Shown here: positions 51,201-60,302 of the stretch, one piece after another | Numbering within the stretch: the first letter of the stretch is position 1 | Layout: each line of letters opens with the position of its first letter | Source of the DNA: Deefgea piscis | GTDB lineage: Bacteria; Pseudomonadota; Gammaproteobacteria; Burkholderiales; Chitinibacteraceae | NCBI RefSeq assembly: GCF_019665785.1 | Contig: NZ_CP081149.1 | Location: forward strand, 992,001 to 1,056,000 | Direction: 5' to 3' | DNA: 64,000 bases | Notes under the pieces: model-generated | Told to the model about the DNA's origin: nothing | Seen by the model: the letters and a program-made list of their open reading frames with translations, nothing else | Databases searched by the model: none | Position numbers and translations under genes: made by a program

Positions 51201-51780
51201 TGATGGTCCGCGTTTATCGCATATTGATTTTGCTTCGGGCAGCGCGCAATTAAATGATCAGGCGCAGGTGGTGATTCGTAATTTGTCACAAGCCTTAATC
51301 GATAGGCCGAATTTGAATTTAGACATTGTGGGTTGGGCGAGCCTAGAGAGTGATACTGCCGGTTTGCGGATGCAAGATTTAAATAAAAAAATGCTGAAGA
51401 TCAAAGCCGCTCAATTGGGTGAAAAATCCGAATCGATCGATTCAGATACCGATTTAGTGATTAGCTCCACTGAGCGCGATGCGTTGTTAACGCAAGTGTA
51501 TAAAAATGAAAAATTCGATAAACCGACCAATGTGCTTGGTTTAAATAAATCACTGCCTGCCGCTGAAATGGAAAAACTCATTTTGGCCCATACGCTGATT
51601 AGCAATGAGCAATTGCAAGCTTTAGCCATGCGCCGTGCGCAGCAGGTTAAAACGGCATTACAAGCGGCAGGGGTGGATAATGCGCGATTGTTTATTGCTC
51701 AGGCTAAAATCAATGTCACGCAAAGCGATTTGGCGGCCGATCAGGGCTCATTATCTCGAGTGCAATTTAAACTTAAATAA
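48208..51780 (+). CDS. DUF748 protein with OmpA-like C terminus
   Basis: Large envelope protein of 1190 residues. One N-terminal membrane anchor (YVLTSILLLSALVHWALPPL) is followed by AsmA/DUF748-type repeats (for example LHRQVKIGELAINPYSLQFD and LSDVAVRDQYGPFVSFKSLQ). A late segment, HIDFASGSAQLNDQAQVVIR, with AMRRAQQVKTALQAAGVDNA, resembles an OmpA-like peptidoglycan-binding domain. AsmA-like proteins span the periplasm and are linked to lipid transport between membranes. It is a single gene ended by a long terminator. No strong ribosome site precedes the ATG. Confidence 0.82.
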   Translation: MLKSFFQRQRWFRVAIYVLTSILLLSALVHWALPPLLRPWLENHASQILHRQVKIGELAINPYSLQFDLSDVAVRDQYGPFVSFKSLQVNAEWRSIWRMAPVVRSITLDTPKVTLIRLAADRYNFSDLIPKKSQTTKADEPLPRFSLNNIRIIGGDIHLDDRVVGANQTLDQLNFSLPFLSTLPQRINEYIQPQLSARFNGRPFELKGESKPFEDSLDTLLKFKINQQDLTPFLAYAPFPQGIAVPSAVLSADVEMVFRQQKDRADLLFNGHLQLNQTAITQNSQSFIGLDQLKVELKNVKPLLAEYRFGLIDVRGLDVQLSRNQAAVFNWQNLVPQTSANAKATAQPAEKKSTLLAFNELKVTDSQLHWLDQAVNPKVETALQAIDLNIKNYSNQNQAPFPVQLSAKTQQAASLAAELQVTASPLKLSGKINASQIHIADYAGYYQAQLPSQLAATVGFATELELQAEPMQYALKNLQLDIDRLTLTGAKAKKPALAIAQLQLTEASIDSASKAIKVGNLLSKNGSLNVLQQKDGELNLLQLLPESKGKKPAASKSNLEWSVLLQSAQWQGWQVEYIDQRIANSKPLIWKNIALNLNNVDSRPNSRATMSLQGQGGRSAKIKVAGSWVPQPFSANLDLDLANFDAAYGQPYFNQYVNISLARGFLNAKGNLRLALEPKLSASYTGNLSANNVYALDKITGNDFLKWKSFYIGGIKAQLAPINIDINEIALSDFYSRLILSADGRLNLQDVMVKDAGQVSVTTERTAERSSATASAPIEAEKTLAQSSGLDVPIKINKVTLKNGQIQYTDLFIKPNFSANLTEMGGVIGGLSSNENDRATLNLRGSMDYVAPVEIQGSLNPLSKNLFIDLKGGVKGYELTNASAFAIKYAGYGIEKGKMSMDVSYLIENQKLTASNKIFLDQLTLGPAVESATATKLPVKFVLSLLTNRKGQINLNLPIQGSLNDPQFSLGGIIWEALVNVLEKVVTSPFDALSDAFSDGPRLSHIDFASGSAQLNDQAQVVIRNLSQALIDRPNLNLDIVGWASLESDTAGLRMQDLNKKMLKIKAAQLGEKSESIDSDTDLVISSTERDALLTQVYKNEKFDKPTNVLGLNKSLPAAEMEKLILAHTLISNEQLQALAMRRAQQVKTALQAAGVDNARLFIAQAKINVTQSDLAADQGSLSRVQFKLK

Positions 51781-51799
51781 ATATTAATTACTGGTGTTG

Positions 51800-51845
51800 A
51801 AGCGGATTTGCCAGCAACTCAGCTGCTGGCAAATCCGCTTTTTGC
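51800..51845 (+). terminator. Terminator of the DUF748 gene
   Basis: A perfect 17-bp stem (AAGCGGATTTGCCAGCA with its complement at 51824-51840), loop ACTCAGC, followed by TTTTT. It is among the most stable hairpins in the window. Confidence 0.9.
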
Positions 51846-52016
51846 TTGATGAATCAATGGATTTCTTACGTTAATCTTGTTGGCCAAGGCGTTGTCGTTG
51901 TATGAAAGAGCCAATCCAAGGACGCGTGAGCTTGGTGCCGATTTTGTGTCGTCGATTGCGCTTTTATATCCGTTTTGCTTGATGGCAGGGCTCTATTTAA
52001 GTTTGGGATTTAAGCT

Positions 52017-52694
52017 GTGTTAAGTTCATATTTTCAATTTCAGTCTATTGATCCAGAGGCTGATTTTTCCAGCACTATTGATCAATTGAATGCGCTGCAA
52101 TTGGCGCGTTTATCGCAAATTCAAAATCAGGCTCGCCGTGGTCAGTTTTTGGCCGCACGGGCTTTGGCCCAGCAATTATTGCAAAAAAATCACCGCCAAT
52201 TGGCGCTAAGCCAAGACGATAAAGGCCGCCCTGTGGCGGTAGATTGGCCATTTTCGGGCGGATTGTCTTGGAGTCATGGGCAAAATTTTTGCGCGGCGGC
52301 CTTAGGGCAGGGGCGGGTTGGCGTTGATTTAGAAACGATACGCGCCCGTCGGCAATGCTTGGCGATTGCCGAGCAATATTTTGACCCACGCGAGACCGCG
52401 TGGCTGGGCGCGTTGAAGGGTGCGGCGCAGTTGCGCGCTTTTTATACCCTTTGGGTGGCCAAAGAAGCCTTGCTCAAAGCCTTGGGGCTGGGCCTTGTTG
52501 GCGGTTTAGCGCGCTTTGTCTTGTTGCTCGAGCAAGGCCAATGGACTTGCCATAGCCCGGATGCGCATCCGTGGTTGTTGCAGGTTTGGGAGGTGAAACC
52601 CAATGTTTTATTGGCCTTAGCCAGCGATACGCCGCAAGTTTGGCAGCAGTTAAATCCAACGGATGACTGGCAGTTATTGCTTGAGATTGCTTGA
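52017..52694 (+). CDS. 4'-phosphopantetheinyl transferase superfamily protein
   Basis: Enzyme of 225 residues that transfers phosphopantetheine from CoA to a carrier protein. The metal-binding motif is VGVDLETIR (Asp104, Glu106), and the second motif is WVAKEALLKALG (Lys149, Glu150, Lys154). SGGLSWSHG near residue 80 is the CoA-side histidine region. It is of the Sfp/AcpT type and not the short AcpS. It begins with GTG and has only a weak ribosome site (GGGAT). No polyketide or peptide synthase gene is near, so its carrier protein is not known. Confidence 0.82.
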   Translation: MLSSYFQFQSIDPEADFSSTIDQLNALQLARLSQIQNQARRGQFLAARALAQQLLQKNHRQLALSQDDKGRPVAVDWPFSGGLSWSHGQNFCAAALGQGRVGVDLETIRARRQCLAIAEQYFDPRETAWLGALKGAAQLRAFYTLWVAKEALLKALGLGLVGGLARFVLLLEQGQWTCHSPDAHPWLLQVWEVKPNVLLALASDTPQVWQQLNPTDDWQLLLEIA

Positions 52695-52701
52695 GATTGC
52701 T

Positions 52702-53052
52702 TAGGGGCTGTTGACGTTGGGTTTGATAACCGAGTTTGTTACCCGAGTCTGCCAATTGCGTTTGCCTTAGGCATAGCGAGTTGGTGCAAAATCTGACTCG
52801 ATTGATCCACTCAAACTGATCGACTGTCGCTAGTACGCTGACCAATTTCACCACCAGCAAACTAGGGCTAATGCTCGGTTGGAACGACTGGGGAATAAGC
52901 CGCTGTAGGCTCAGGGTAGAAGGTTTTTGTAGGTTGGTGCTGAGCTTGCGCAGCCCAACAATCGCGGTAAATGTTGGCCGTCAGCCATAACTGCAACACC
53001 CCAACATACGAGATGCGCAGGCGCAGCGCCATACAAATTCAATTTACCGTGT
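52702..53052. other. Intergenic repeats, including a possible MITE end
   Basis: TAGGGGCTGTTGACGTTGGG at 52702-52721 resembles the left end of the MITE at 5757, without a recognisable right end. A second inverted repeat, GTTGG...CCAAC around GCTGAGCTTGCGCAGC (52933-52959), is of a common extragenic type. The last bases of the transferase gene also form a small tandem repeat (GCTTGAGATT). No gene is seen. Confidence 0.4.
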
Positions 53053-53616
53053 TTATTTACAAGTAGGCATTTCAGCAGCAAGCTCATTCAGGTTTTTTTG
53101 AACCGCTAGACTATATGCCGTAAGACCACTCTTAGTTTGTATGCATGGGGATGCCCCGTGCCGTAATAAGATGGAAGATGCTGCTGTATTTTGATTTTTT
53201 ACAGTAAAAAACAAAGGATAATAGCCATACTCTGAATCTGCAAAATTAGGGTTTGCTCCATTATTCAAAAGCAATGAAACCATATTTGTATCTTGTTGGT
53301 ATGCCGCGATATATAGTGGTGTCTCATTATGCGAATTTGTTGCGTCAACCACAGCCCCTAATTTCAGCAATAGTTTTAATGTTTCAAAGTCATGTTGTTC
53401 TACTGCTGCGTGCAAAAATGTACGCTTATCCCCGCCCAATTTAGCATTCATATCAATATCACCACTAAGAAGCATCTTTTTTGCTGCGATTTTATTTTTT
53501 GATTGAATTGCGATTAATAACTCATATTCTTTGCTTGGTTTAATTGCAAGCCAAGCACCGAATACAATTGTCAACGTCACCGCAAAAAAAGCCCACCATT
53601 TCATTTTTGATTGCAT
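53053..53616 (-). CDS. Membrane-anchored ankyrin-repeat protein
   Basis: Protein of 187 residues. An N-terminal helix (WWAFFAVTLTIVFGAWLAI) anchors it in the inner membrane, with the rest probably periplasmic. Three to four ankyrin repeats follow: RTFLHAAVEQHDFETLKLLL, ETPLYIAAYQQDTNMVSLLL and GYYPLFFTVKNQNTAASSIL, with the last ending in TAYSLAVQKN. Partner unknown. AAGGAG lies 12 bases before the ATG. Its base composition is more AT-rich than the metE region beside it. Single gene, possibly acquired. Confidence 0.8.
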   Translation of the reverse strand: MQSKMKWWAFFAVTLTIVFGAWLAIKPSKEYELLIAIQSKNKIAAKKMLLSGDIDMNAKLGGDKRTFLHAAVEQHDFETLKLLLKLGAVVDATNSHNETPLYIAAYQQDTNMVSLLLNNGANPNFADSEYGYYPLFFTVKNQNTAASSILLRHGASPCIQTKSGLTAYSLAVQKNLNELAAEMPTCK

Positions 53617-53699
53617 TTATCGCAAGACTCCTTCTGAGCGTTTTTATATGGATCGCCACCTTTTATTGCAACCGCTGAATAATATGCAGCATTGTAGCT

Positions 53700-53760
53700 C
53701 CGATTAGCGCAGCGTAATCGGAGGAATGGCATGCGTACGATTACGCTACGCTAATCGTAC
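53700..53760. repeat. Pair of near-palindromic GATTAGCGCAGCGTAATC repeats
   Basis: CCGATTAGCGCAGCGTAATCGG (in two parts, 53700-53710 and 53711-53721) is nearly self-complementary, and a related copy with extended GTAC ends lies at 53735-53760. They could form two adjacent hairpins or one long one. The remainder of the 312-base gap up to metR shows no gene. Confidence 0.6.
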
Positions 53761-53928
53761 CTACCCATTATCATTGTGCATTTGCTTTGGTTCGGCTGCC
53801 GCCTCTCAACCCACTGAATCAATTCGTGAGTTGTGATGTTTATTTACGGCTAATTAGGCGCAATCCGCTGCGCTCATTGTCGCTCGACTGCAGATTTAAC
53901 TCGGTGTACTTCCGCAGCTTGTCGCACC

Positions 53929-54849
53929 TTAAAGCAGACTCACGCCGGGCAAGGTTTGCACACTCACGCTGCGCATAATCTCAACAAAATCAGCTAAATA
54001 CACGCTATGACTGCGCTCGATGGGCATGGCGGCGTAGAGTTCTGACGTCAAGCCTTGCTGGGTAATCGGTTTGGCGACGACATAACCGCGCTCTAAATAA
54101 TGCTGCACGCTCCAGCGTGGTAAGGCTGCAATCCCTCGGCGGCTAGCGACTAATTGCAGCATTGCCACGGTGAGCTCAGTTGGGCGGCGTTTGGGGTTGA
54201 TGCCGGCTGGTTTGAGTACCTTGCGCAATAAATCGAGCATTTCATCAGGTACGGGATAAGTAATCAGCGTTTCATTGGCAAAATCTTCGGCGTCTAAATA
54301 CGGCTTATTCGCCAGCGCATGATCGCTCGCTAGTAGCGCAACCATATCGTAGCTAAAGAGCGGTAAATGGCTTAAACCGGCGTGGGGCTCAACTTCAGAC
54401 ACAATCGCCAAATCGGCGCGATCTTCAAATAACAGCTGCACCGGATCGGCATGAAAGCCCGATACGATATCGAGCTCGACCTCGGGCCAATGTTGGCGAA
54501 ATTGATCCATCGCTGGCATTAACCAATCAAAACACGTGTGGCATTCGACCGCGATGCGTAATTGCCCGGCTTGGCCTTCGCGTAAACGCGCAATGTCGCG
54601 CTCGGTGCTGGCAATCGTTGGCAATACCGTTTGCGCTAATAAAGCCAGCTTTTCACCGGCGGCGGTGAGTTTGAGTGGCGTTGATTTACGCGCAAACAGC
54701 GGCAGGCCGTAATGGTCTTCGAGCAAACGCACTTGGTGCGATAAAGCCGATTGGGTTAAATGCAGCCGCTCAGCAGCGCGCGTTAAGCTGCCGCTGTCTT
54801 GAATTGCAAGAATGGTTTTTAGGTGACGCAATTCGAGGAGTGACTGCAT
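53929..54849 (-). CDS. metR: LysR-family regulator MetR
   Basis: Regulator of 306 residues. The helix-turn-helix (LRHLKTILAIQDSGSLTRAA, RLHLTQSALSHQVRLLEDHY) is followed by VLPTIASTERDIARLREGQA and VECHTCFDWLMPAMDQFRQH, which I recognise as MetR. MetR activates metE and metH with homocysteine as coeffector. It is divergent from metE, with 96 bases between, the classical arrangement. A TGAAAATAATGAA sequence in that gap is only a partial match to a MetR site. Confidence 0.9.
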   Translation of the reverse strand: MQSLLELRHLKTILAIQDSGSLTRAAERLHLTQSALSHQVRLLEDHYGLPLFARKSTPLKLTAAGEKLALLAQTVLPTIASTERDIARLREGQAGQLRIAVECHTCFDWLMPAMDQFRQHWPEVELDIVSGFHADPVQLLFEDRADLAIVSEVEPHAGLSHLPLFSYDMVALLASDHALANKPYLDAEDFANETLITYPVPDEMLDLLRKVLKPAGINPKRRPTELTVAMLQLVASRRGIAALPRWSVQHYLERGYVVAKPITQQGLTSELYAAMPIERSHSVYLADFVEIMRSVSVQTLPGVSLL

Positions 54850-54945
54850 TAGTAATTCTCATGGCTGGTGTGAAAATAATGAACTGTAATCATAATCAAC
54901 AGCGCCGTATGATGCAAATACTATTCATAGAAAGAGGTGTTTGTG
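54850..54945. promoter_or_regulatory. metR-metE divergent promoter region
   Basis: This 96-base gap between the divergent genes should carry both promoters and the MetR sites (consensus TGAAN5TTCA). TGAAAATAATGAA (54870-54882) and CAAATACTATTCA (54916-54928) are imperfect candidates. No clean match was found, so exact sites are not claimed. Confidence 0.4.
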
Positions 54946-57324
54946 ATGACTACGACTCATACTGCTAAGGCGCATATTTTAGGTTTTCCCCGCATTGGCG
55001 CGCAGCGCGAATTGAAATTTGCCTTAGAAAAATTTTGGCGTGACGAAATCTCTGAGGCCGAATTAGTCAACGTCGGCCAGACCTTGCGCCGTCGCCACTG
55101 GGCTTGGCAAAGCGAAGCCGATCTCGATTGGGTCAGCGTGGGCGATTTTGCTTGGTACGATCAGATTTTAAATACCGCCGCTTTATTGGGCTGCTTGCCA
55201 GAGCGCTTTGGTTTTGATCCTAAACGCCTGAGTTTAAGCCAGTATTTTGCCTTGGCTCGCGGCAATGCCGAGCAACCAGCGCTGGAAATGACCAAATATT
55301 TTGATACCAATTACCATTATTTGGTGCCTGAGCTGTCAAGCGAGAGCACGTTTGATGGCGGTGTTGAATGGTTTTTTCATGAAATTGAAGACGCGCAAAC
55401 CCAAGGCCACGCAGTGAAAGCGGTGTTGCCCGGCCCATTGACTTTTTTGTGGTTAGCCAAAGCTAAAGACGGGTATAACAAGCTAGACCTTTTGCCTAAA
55501 GTGCTAGCGCGCTATACCGCCATTATTGAAAAGCTATCGGCCAAAGGCGTGCGCTTATTACAACTCGATGAGCCGATTTTAGCTTTAGAGCTGCCGCAGC
55601 AATGGCTGGCGGCATTTGCGCCAACGTATCAAGCGCTGGCTGGCAAAGGCACGCAAATTTTATTGGCGACGTATTTCGATTCGGTTGAGTCGCACGCACA
55701 ATTATTGGCGGATTTGCCGGTGGCTGGGGTGCATTTGGATTTGGTGCGCGCACCGGCGCAATTGGCGGCGTTTACGGCGATTTGGCCAAAAAATAAAGTG
55801 CTCTCTTTGGGCGTGATTGATGGCCGCAATATTTGGGCTAGCGATTTAAATAAGGTATTGGCCGCTATTGCTGAGCCAGCAAAGGCGCTAGGTGGATACC
55901 TTTGGTTGGCGCCATCATGCTCCTTGCTGCATTGCCCAGTCGATTTAGAACAAGAAACCCAGCTCGACACTGAATTAAAGTCTTGGTTGGCGTTTGCTAA
56001 GCAAAAGTTGGCTGAACTGAGCGTGCTTAAAAAAGCCATTACTGGCAGCGATGTTGGCGATATTTTGGCGCTCAATGCGTATTCACAAGCCGCGCGCCGC
56101 GCCTCGACGCGAATTCATAATCCAGCCGTTGCTGGGCGTTTGGCCAATTTACCGCCGCAATTTGATCAACGCCACGCGCCATTTGCTGAGCGCCAAACCG
56201 CGCAGCAACAGCGTTTTCATTTACCACCGCTACCCACGACCACTATTGGTTCTTTCCCACAAACTAGCCAGATTCGTGCTGCCCGCGCTGCGTTTAAACA
56301 AGGTAAGTTAAGCGCAGCCGATTATGAATTGGCGATGCAGGCCGAAATTGCTTTGGCAGTGCAAAAGCAAGACGCGCTGGGCATTGATGTTTTGGTGCAT
56401 GGCGAGGCCGAGCGCAATGATATGGTCGAATATTTTGGTGAACAATTGGCCGGTTTTGCCTTTACGCAATTGGCGTGGGTGCAAAGCTACGGTAGCCGCT
56501 GCGTGAAGCCGCCGATTTTGTTTGGCGACGTGAGCCGCCCGCAAGCAATGACCGTGGCTTGGTCGACTTACGCGCAAAGCCTGACTACGAAACCGATTAA
56601 GGGTATGTTGACCGGGCCGGTGACGATTTTGCAATGGTCGTTTGTGCGCGATGATCAGCCGCGTGCCTTAACTTGCCAACAAATTGCCTTGGCGATTCGC
56701 GATGAGGTGCAAGACCTTGAAGCGGCTGGCATTGGGATGATCCAAATTGACGAGCCAGCGTTTCGCGAAGGCTTGCCGCTAAAAAAATCCCAATGGGCGA
56801 ATTATTTGGCTTGGGCTGGACAGGCGTTTCGCGTTTCGGCGTCGGGCGTTGGCAATGCCACGCAAATTCACACTCATATGTGCTATTCGGAATTTAACGA
56901 TATTTTGCCCGAGATTGCCGCGATGGATGCCGATGTGATTACCATCGAAACCAGCCGCTCCGATATGAAGCTACTCGAGGCGTTTGGCAGCTTTCAGTAT
57001 CCGAATGAAATTGGCCCGGGCGTTTACGATATTCACAGCCCACGCGTGGCGTCCGTTAATGAAATGCTGCGTTTAATCGCCAAAGCGCTAGAAGTGGTGC
57101 CGGCGGAGCGTTTATGGATTAACCCCGATTGCGGTCTAAAAACGCGCGGCTGGCCAGAGACTGAGGCGGCATTACAGCATATGCTGCTGGCGACGCAGCA
57201 AGCGCGAGCGGCGATTGCTGCGGGTAAAACCTTGGTGTTTGATTCGTCACCAATCAGTACCAGCGCGCAGGGCGCTTGCGCTTGTCATGGCGCGGCAGAG
57301 ATTGATCCAGTCTCATTGGCCTGA
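54946..57324 (+). CDS. metE: Cobalamin-independent methionine synthase
   Basis: Enzyme of 792 residues that methylates homocysteine using methyltetrahydrofolate polyglutamate and zinc. The N-terminal barrel starts [20 protein letters not shown]. The catalytic barrel begins [18 protein letters not shown], and the zinc ligands are in [15 protein letters not shown] and [32 protein letters not shown] is also conserved. ATG 54946 with AAAGAGG upstream is chosen over a TTG three codons earlier. It is regulated by the divergent metR. Full length. Confidence 0.96.
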   Translation: MTTTHTAKAHILGFPRIGAQRELKFALEKFWRDEISEAELVNVGQTLRRRHWAWQSEADLDWVSVGDFAWYDQILNTAALLGCLPERFGFDPKRLSLSQYFALARGNAEQPALEMTKYFDTNYHYLVPELSSESTFDGGVEWFFHEIEDAQTQGHAVKAVLPGPLTFLWLAKAKDGYNKLDLLPKVLARYTAIIEKLSAKGVRLLQLDEPILALELPQQWLAAFAPTYQALAGKGTQILLATYFDSVESHAQLLADLPVAGVHLDLVRAPAQLAAFTAIWPKNKVLSLGVIDGRNIWASDLNKVLAAIAEPAKALGGYLWLAPSCSLLHCPVDLEQETQLDTELKSWLAFAKQKLAELSVLKKAITGSDVGDILALNAYSQAARRASTRIHNPAVAGRLANLPPQFDQRHAPFAERQTAQQQRFHLPPLPTTTIGSFPQTSQIRAARAAFKQGKLSAADYELAMQAEIALAVQKQDALGIDVLVHGEAERNDMVEYFGEQLAGFAFTQLAWVQSYGSRCVKPPILFGDVSRPQAMTVAWSTYAQSLTTKPIKGMLTGPVTILQWSFVRDDQPRALTCQQIALAIRDEVQDLEAAGIGMIQIDEPAFREGLPLKKSQWANYLAWAGQAFRVSASGVGNATQIHTHMCYSEFNDILPEIAAMDADVITIETSRSDMKLLEAFGSFQYPNEIGPGVYDIHSPRVASVNEMLRLIAKALEVVPAERLWINPDCGLKTRGWPETEAALQHMLLATQQARAAIAAGKTLVFDSSPISTSAQGACACHGAAEIDPVSLA

Positions 57325-57379
57325 TGCTGAGGTTGCGAGCAAAAAATCTATCGTTTGGGCGGTCTTAGAAAATCTTTTT

Positions 57380-57524
57380 GACGCAGAGACGCAGAGACGC
57401 AGAGGCGCAGAGAAAGGCTAATTCAGAATTTAAATCGGCCGAAAATACGGCGATTAAAACTGCGATTTTCTTTTCTTTTCTTTTCTTTTCTTTGGTTTGC
57501 TCTGCGTCTCTGCGTCTCTGCGTC
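57380..57524. repeat. 25-bp inverted repeat of GACGCAGA units enclosing a TTTTC tract
   Basis: 57380-57404 (GACGCAGA units) is the exact reverse complement of 57500-57524. Inside lies an imperfect extra unit and five TTTTC repeats (57466-57490). The motif belongs to the repeat type also found at 6789-6817 and, decayed, near 8311-8328. It separates the convergent metE and ubiH genes and could work as a terminator for both. Confidence 0.8.
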
Positions 57525-57561
57525 GGCTTGTTTCAGTACCGTTTGCGCGGTGGATTTTTGC

Positions 57562-58731
57562 TTAGCGCGCGCCGTATACCATGCGTTCGGCAAATCCTCG
57601 GCGCAGCCAAGCGCATTGGTCCATGGCCAATAAGCCCAAGCTGCGCGCATGTTTGAGCGGCAACGATGAAGAATCAAACAGCGTAATCAATTGATCGGTC
57701 ACGACGGTTACCAGACCTGCATCGCGCGAGCGCAATTTGGCGTAGCGCGCCAAACTCGCCGCTTCGCCCAGTTCACGCGCTGGCGTGGCGGCCAATACAT
57801 CGGCAAGCGTGCTGGCATCGCGTAAGCCTAAATTTAAGCCTTGCCCAGCAACAGGATGCAGTGTTTGCGCGGCATTACCAATCAGTACCACGCGCTGGCC
57901 GACCACAGAATTGACGGTTTTTAACGCCAGCGGCCAGCTAGCACGGCCAGTCACCGCAGCAAATCCAGCGACACGATCGGCAAAGCGTTGTTCGACTTCG
58001 GCAATAAAATCGGTATCAGATAGCGTTAAACGCGCTGCCGCTTGTTCCGGTGTTTGCGTCCACACCAAGGTGTAGTCATTACCGGTAGGGAGTAATGCCA
58101 GCGGGCCATCATCGGCAAAGCGCTCAAAGGCAATACCCTTGTGTGGCTGCTTAGGTGTCAGCGTGGCAAGCACCGCGTGCTGTTCGTAAGATTTAATCGT
58201 TTGGCGAATTTCTGGCAGTTGATTGAGTAACTGCCCACCATCGGCCAAGATCACCAAGCGGCAGGATATTTTTTGCTCACCGCTAGGTGTGGCTAAAGTC
58301 AGTTGCGCAAAGCGCGCCAAGCGCTGGATGCGGGTGACTTTACTGGCGAGCGCCAAACGTGCGGGGCCAGAGCTGAGTTGATCGAGCGCGTATTGCGCCA
58401 GATTTTGGTATTTCACCACGCTGCCGAGCATGGGTAAGTTCAGCTCATCGGCATTGAGCACAGTGCGCCCTAAAGTCCCCGCTTGCGAAACGTGCACTTG
58501 GGTAATCGGCGTTGCTGCGAGTGAATCGGCCCACAGCTGGCTGGCGGCCAGGCTTTGTTGGCTGGCATACGCAATCGCTAAGGCGCGCGGATCATTGCCG
58601 ATCGATGATTTGGCTTCGACCAATAGCGCATCGTGCCCGCTGGCGTAAAGGCGCTGAGCGAGTAAGGCGCCAACTGGGCCGCCGCCAACGATCACAATGT
58701 CAACATGCGGTGGAAGTTTGCTGATCAGCAT
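57562..58731 (-). CDS. ubiH: UbiH/VisC-family FAD monooxygenase
   Basis: Flavin hydroxylase of 389 residues in ubiquinone synthesis. The FAD-binding motif VDIVIVGGGPVGALLAQRL is at the N terminus and the second motif is VVLIGNAAQTLHPVAGQGLN. DPRALAIAY near residue 47 is typical of the UbiH/UbiI group. Which ring position it hydroxylates cannot be decided with certainty. The adjacent upstream pepP points to UbiH, since pepP-ubiH neighbours are common in proteobacteria. A 142-base gap with a 17-bp tandem repeat (58791-58827) separates them. Confidence 0.85.
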   Translation of the reverse strand: MLISKLPPHVDIVIVGGGPVGALLAQRLYASGHDALLVEAKSSIGNDPRALAIAYASQQSLAASQLWADSLAATPITQVHVSQAGTLGRTVLNADELNLPMLGSVVKYQNLAQYALDQLSSGPARLALASKVTRIQRLARFAQLTLATPSGEQKISCRLVILADGGQLLNQLPEIRQTIKSYEQHAVLATLTPKQPHKGIAFERFADDGPLALLPTGNDYTLVWTQTPEQAAARLTLSDTDFIAEVEQRFADRVAGFAAVTGRASWPLALKTVNSVVGQRVVLIGNAAQTLHPVAGQGLNLGLRDASTLADVLAATPARELGEAASLARYAKLRSRDAGLVTVVTDQLITLFDSSSLPLKHARSLGLLAMDQCAWLRRGFAERMVYGAR

Positions 58732-58790
58732 GAGATTCCTAAAGCGGTTTGGTCTGGTGTTTTAAAGTACCAACAGAAAACAATAAATAA

Positions 58791-58827
58791 TAAGCAGTGC
58801 ATGGATGATATAAGCAGTGCATTGATG
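58791..58827. repeat. Two tandem 17-bp copies in the pepP-ubiH gap
   Basis: TAAGCAGTGCATGGATG (58791-58807) is repeated at 58811-58827 with one mismatch, period 20. It lies before ubiH and after the pepP stop; a regulatory function is possible but unsupported. Confidence 0.6.
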
Positions 58828-58873
58828 CTTGCCCAAGCGCGCCGCACAAGGCGGCGGTCTTGGGTTGGCTGGC

Positions 58874-60181
58874 TTATTTTGCCATGATCGCTTCAATGTC
58901 GGCGATGGTTTTTGGGCAGGCTGCGGTGAGATTTTCATAACCGTCAGCAGTCACCAGTACATCGTCTTCGATACGAATGCCGATGTTTTCGAACTCTTTG
59001 GGTACATTGGCGGCGGGGCGAATATAAAAGCCCGGTTCAACCGTCATCACCATACCGGCTGCTAGTTTGCGCCATTCACCATCGATTTTATACGCGCCGC
59101 AATCGTGCACGTCCAAGCCCATCCAGTGGCCGGTGCGGTGCATATAAAACTGCTTATAGCTTTCTTTTTCGATGACTTCATCGAGCGTGCCCTTGAGCAA
59201 TTTCAAGTCGATCATGCCTTGCGCCAGCACGCGAGTGGCGGCGTCATGCGGGGCATTCCAAGTGCTGCCAGCATAAATGCTCGCCAAGGCAGCTTCTTGC
59301 GCGGCAAGGGTGATTTCGTACACGGCGCGTTGTGCTGGGCTGAATTTTCCGTTAACTGGGAAAGTGCGGGTGATGTCGCTGGCGTAGCCAGCCACTTCGC
59401 AACCGGCGTCGATCAGCAATAAATCACCGTCATTCATGCGGGCATTGTTTTCGCCGTAATGCAGCACGCAGCTATTGGCGCCGCTGGCGACGATGCTGTT
59501 ATAAGCCGGAGAGCGGCTGCCTTGGCGATAATAGTCGTGCAAGATTTCGGCTTCGACTTGATATTCCATTTGCCCAGCTTTGGCAAATTGCATAGCACGT
59601 ATATGCGCCTGAGTGTTTATTTGCGCTGCTTGGCGCAAGATACCCACTTCGTAGGCGTCTTTAATCAGGCGCATTTCATCGAGCGTAGCGCGTACGTCAA
59701 GGATTGTTGTCGGTGCACTCACACCAGTGCGCGCAAGGCCACGCACATCGCTCAACCAGCGATTGATACGGCGATCCCAGCGCATTTCTTTGGCCAGTGG
59801 GTAATAGATACGCGGCTGATTTTGGATGAGTTTTGCCATCCGCATATCGAGCTCTTCAATGGGGTAGGCGGCATCAAAACCGAACTGTTCGGCTGCTGCG
59901 GCCGGGCCAAAGCGGTAACCATCCCAGATTTCGCGCTCAATATCTTTGGCGCGGCAGAACAGAATATTTTGCACTTGATCTTTACTGATGACTTGCACCA
60001 AAACGGCATCGGGCTCAGTAAAGCCAGTTAAATAGTAAAAGCCAGAATCAAAGCGAAATGGGTAATGACTGTCGGCATTGCGAAGAATCTCTTGGCTGCT
60101 CGGTACGATGACAATGCCGGGCTCTAAACGAGCGGCGAGGTTGGCGCGGCGGGTAGTGCAAGCGTTAATCAATGCAGACAT
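58874..60181 (-). CDS. pepP: Xaa-Pro aminopeptidase
   Basis: Metallopeptidase of 435 residues that releases N-terminal residues before proline. The pita-bread domain shows the metal ligands: LLIDAGCEVAGYASDITRTF (two Asp), HRTGHWMGLDVHD (His), TVEPGFYI (Glu) and IGIRIEDDVLVT (Glu). SIVASGANSCVLHYGEN is typical. The N-terminal domain (FRFDSGFYYLTGFTEPDAVL) matches AMP_N. ATG 60181 with GGAG upstream is preferred over a longer frame. A 7-bp hairpin (60222-60247) lies in the leader. Confidence 0.92.
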   Translation of the reverse strand: MSALINACTTRRANLAARLEPGIVIVPSSQEILRNADSHYPFRFDSGFYYLTGFTEPDAVLVQVISKDQVQNILFCRAKDIEREIWDGYRFGPAAAAEQFGFDAAYPIEELDMRMAKLIQNQPRIYYPLAKEMRWDRRINRWLSDVRGLARTGVSAPTTILDVRATLDEMRLIKDAYEVGILRQAAQINTQAHIRAMQFAKAGQMEYQVEAEILHDYYRQGSRSPAYNSIVASGANSCVLHYGENNARMNDGDLLLIDAGCEVAGYASDITRTFPVNGKFSPAQRAVYEITLAAQEAALASIYAGSTWNAPHDAATRVLAQGMIDLKLLKGTLDEVIEKESYKQFYMHRTGHWMGLDVHDCGAYKIDGEWRKLAAGMVMTVEPGFYIRPAANVPKEFENIGIRIEDDVLVTADGYENLTAACPKTIADIEAIMAK

Positions 60182-60302
60182 ACAAACTCCGAGTGAAGCC
60201 CTCAAGGCAGAGGGTAATTATACGGCCGCGCCACGGGGCACGGCCGTCAATTTTTACCAAGTAAAGACAGATGCTGGAAAGCAAGCGGCTTTTGGCCTGA
60301 TG

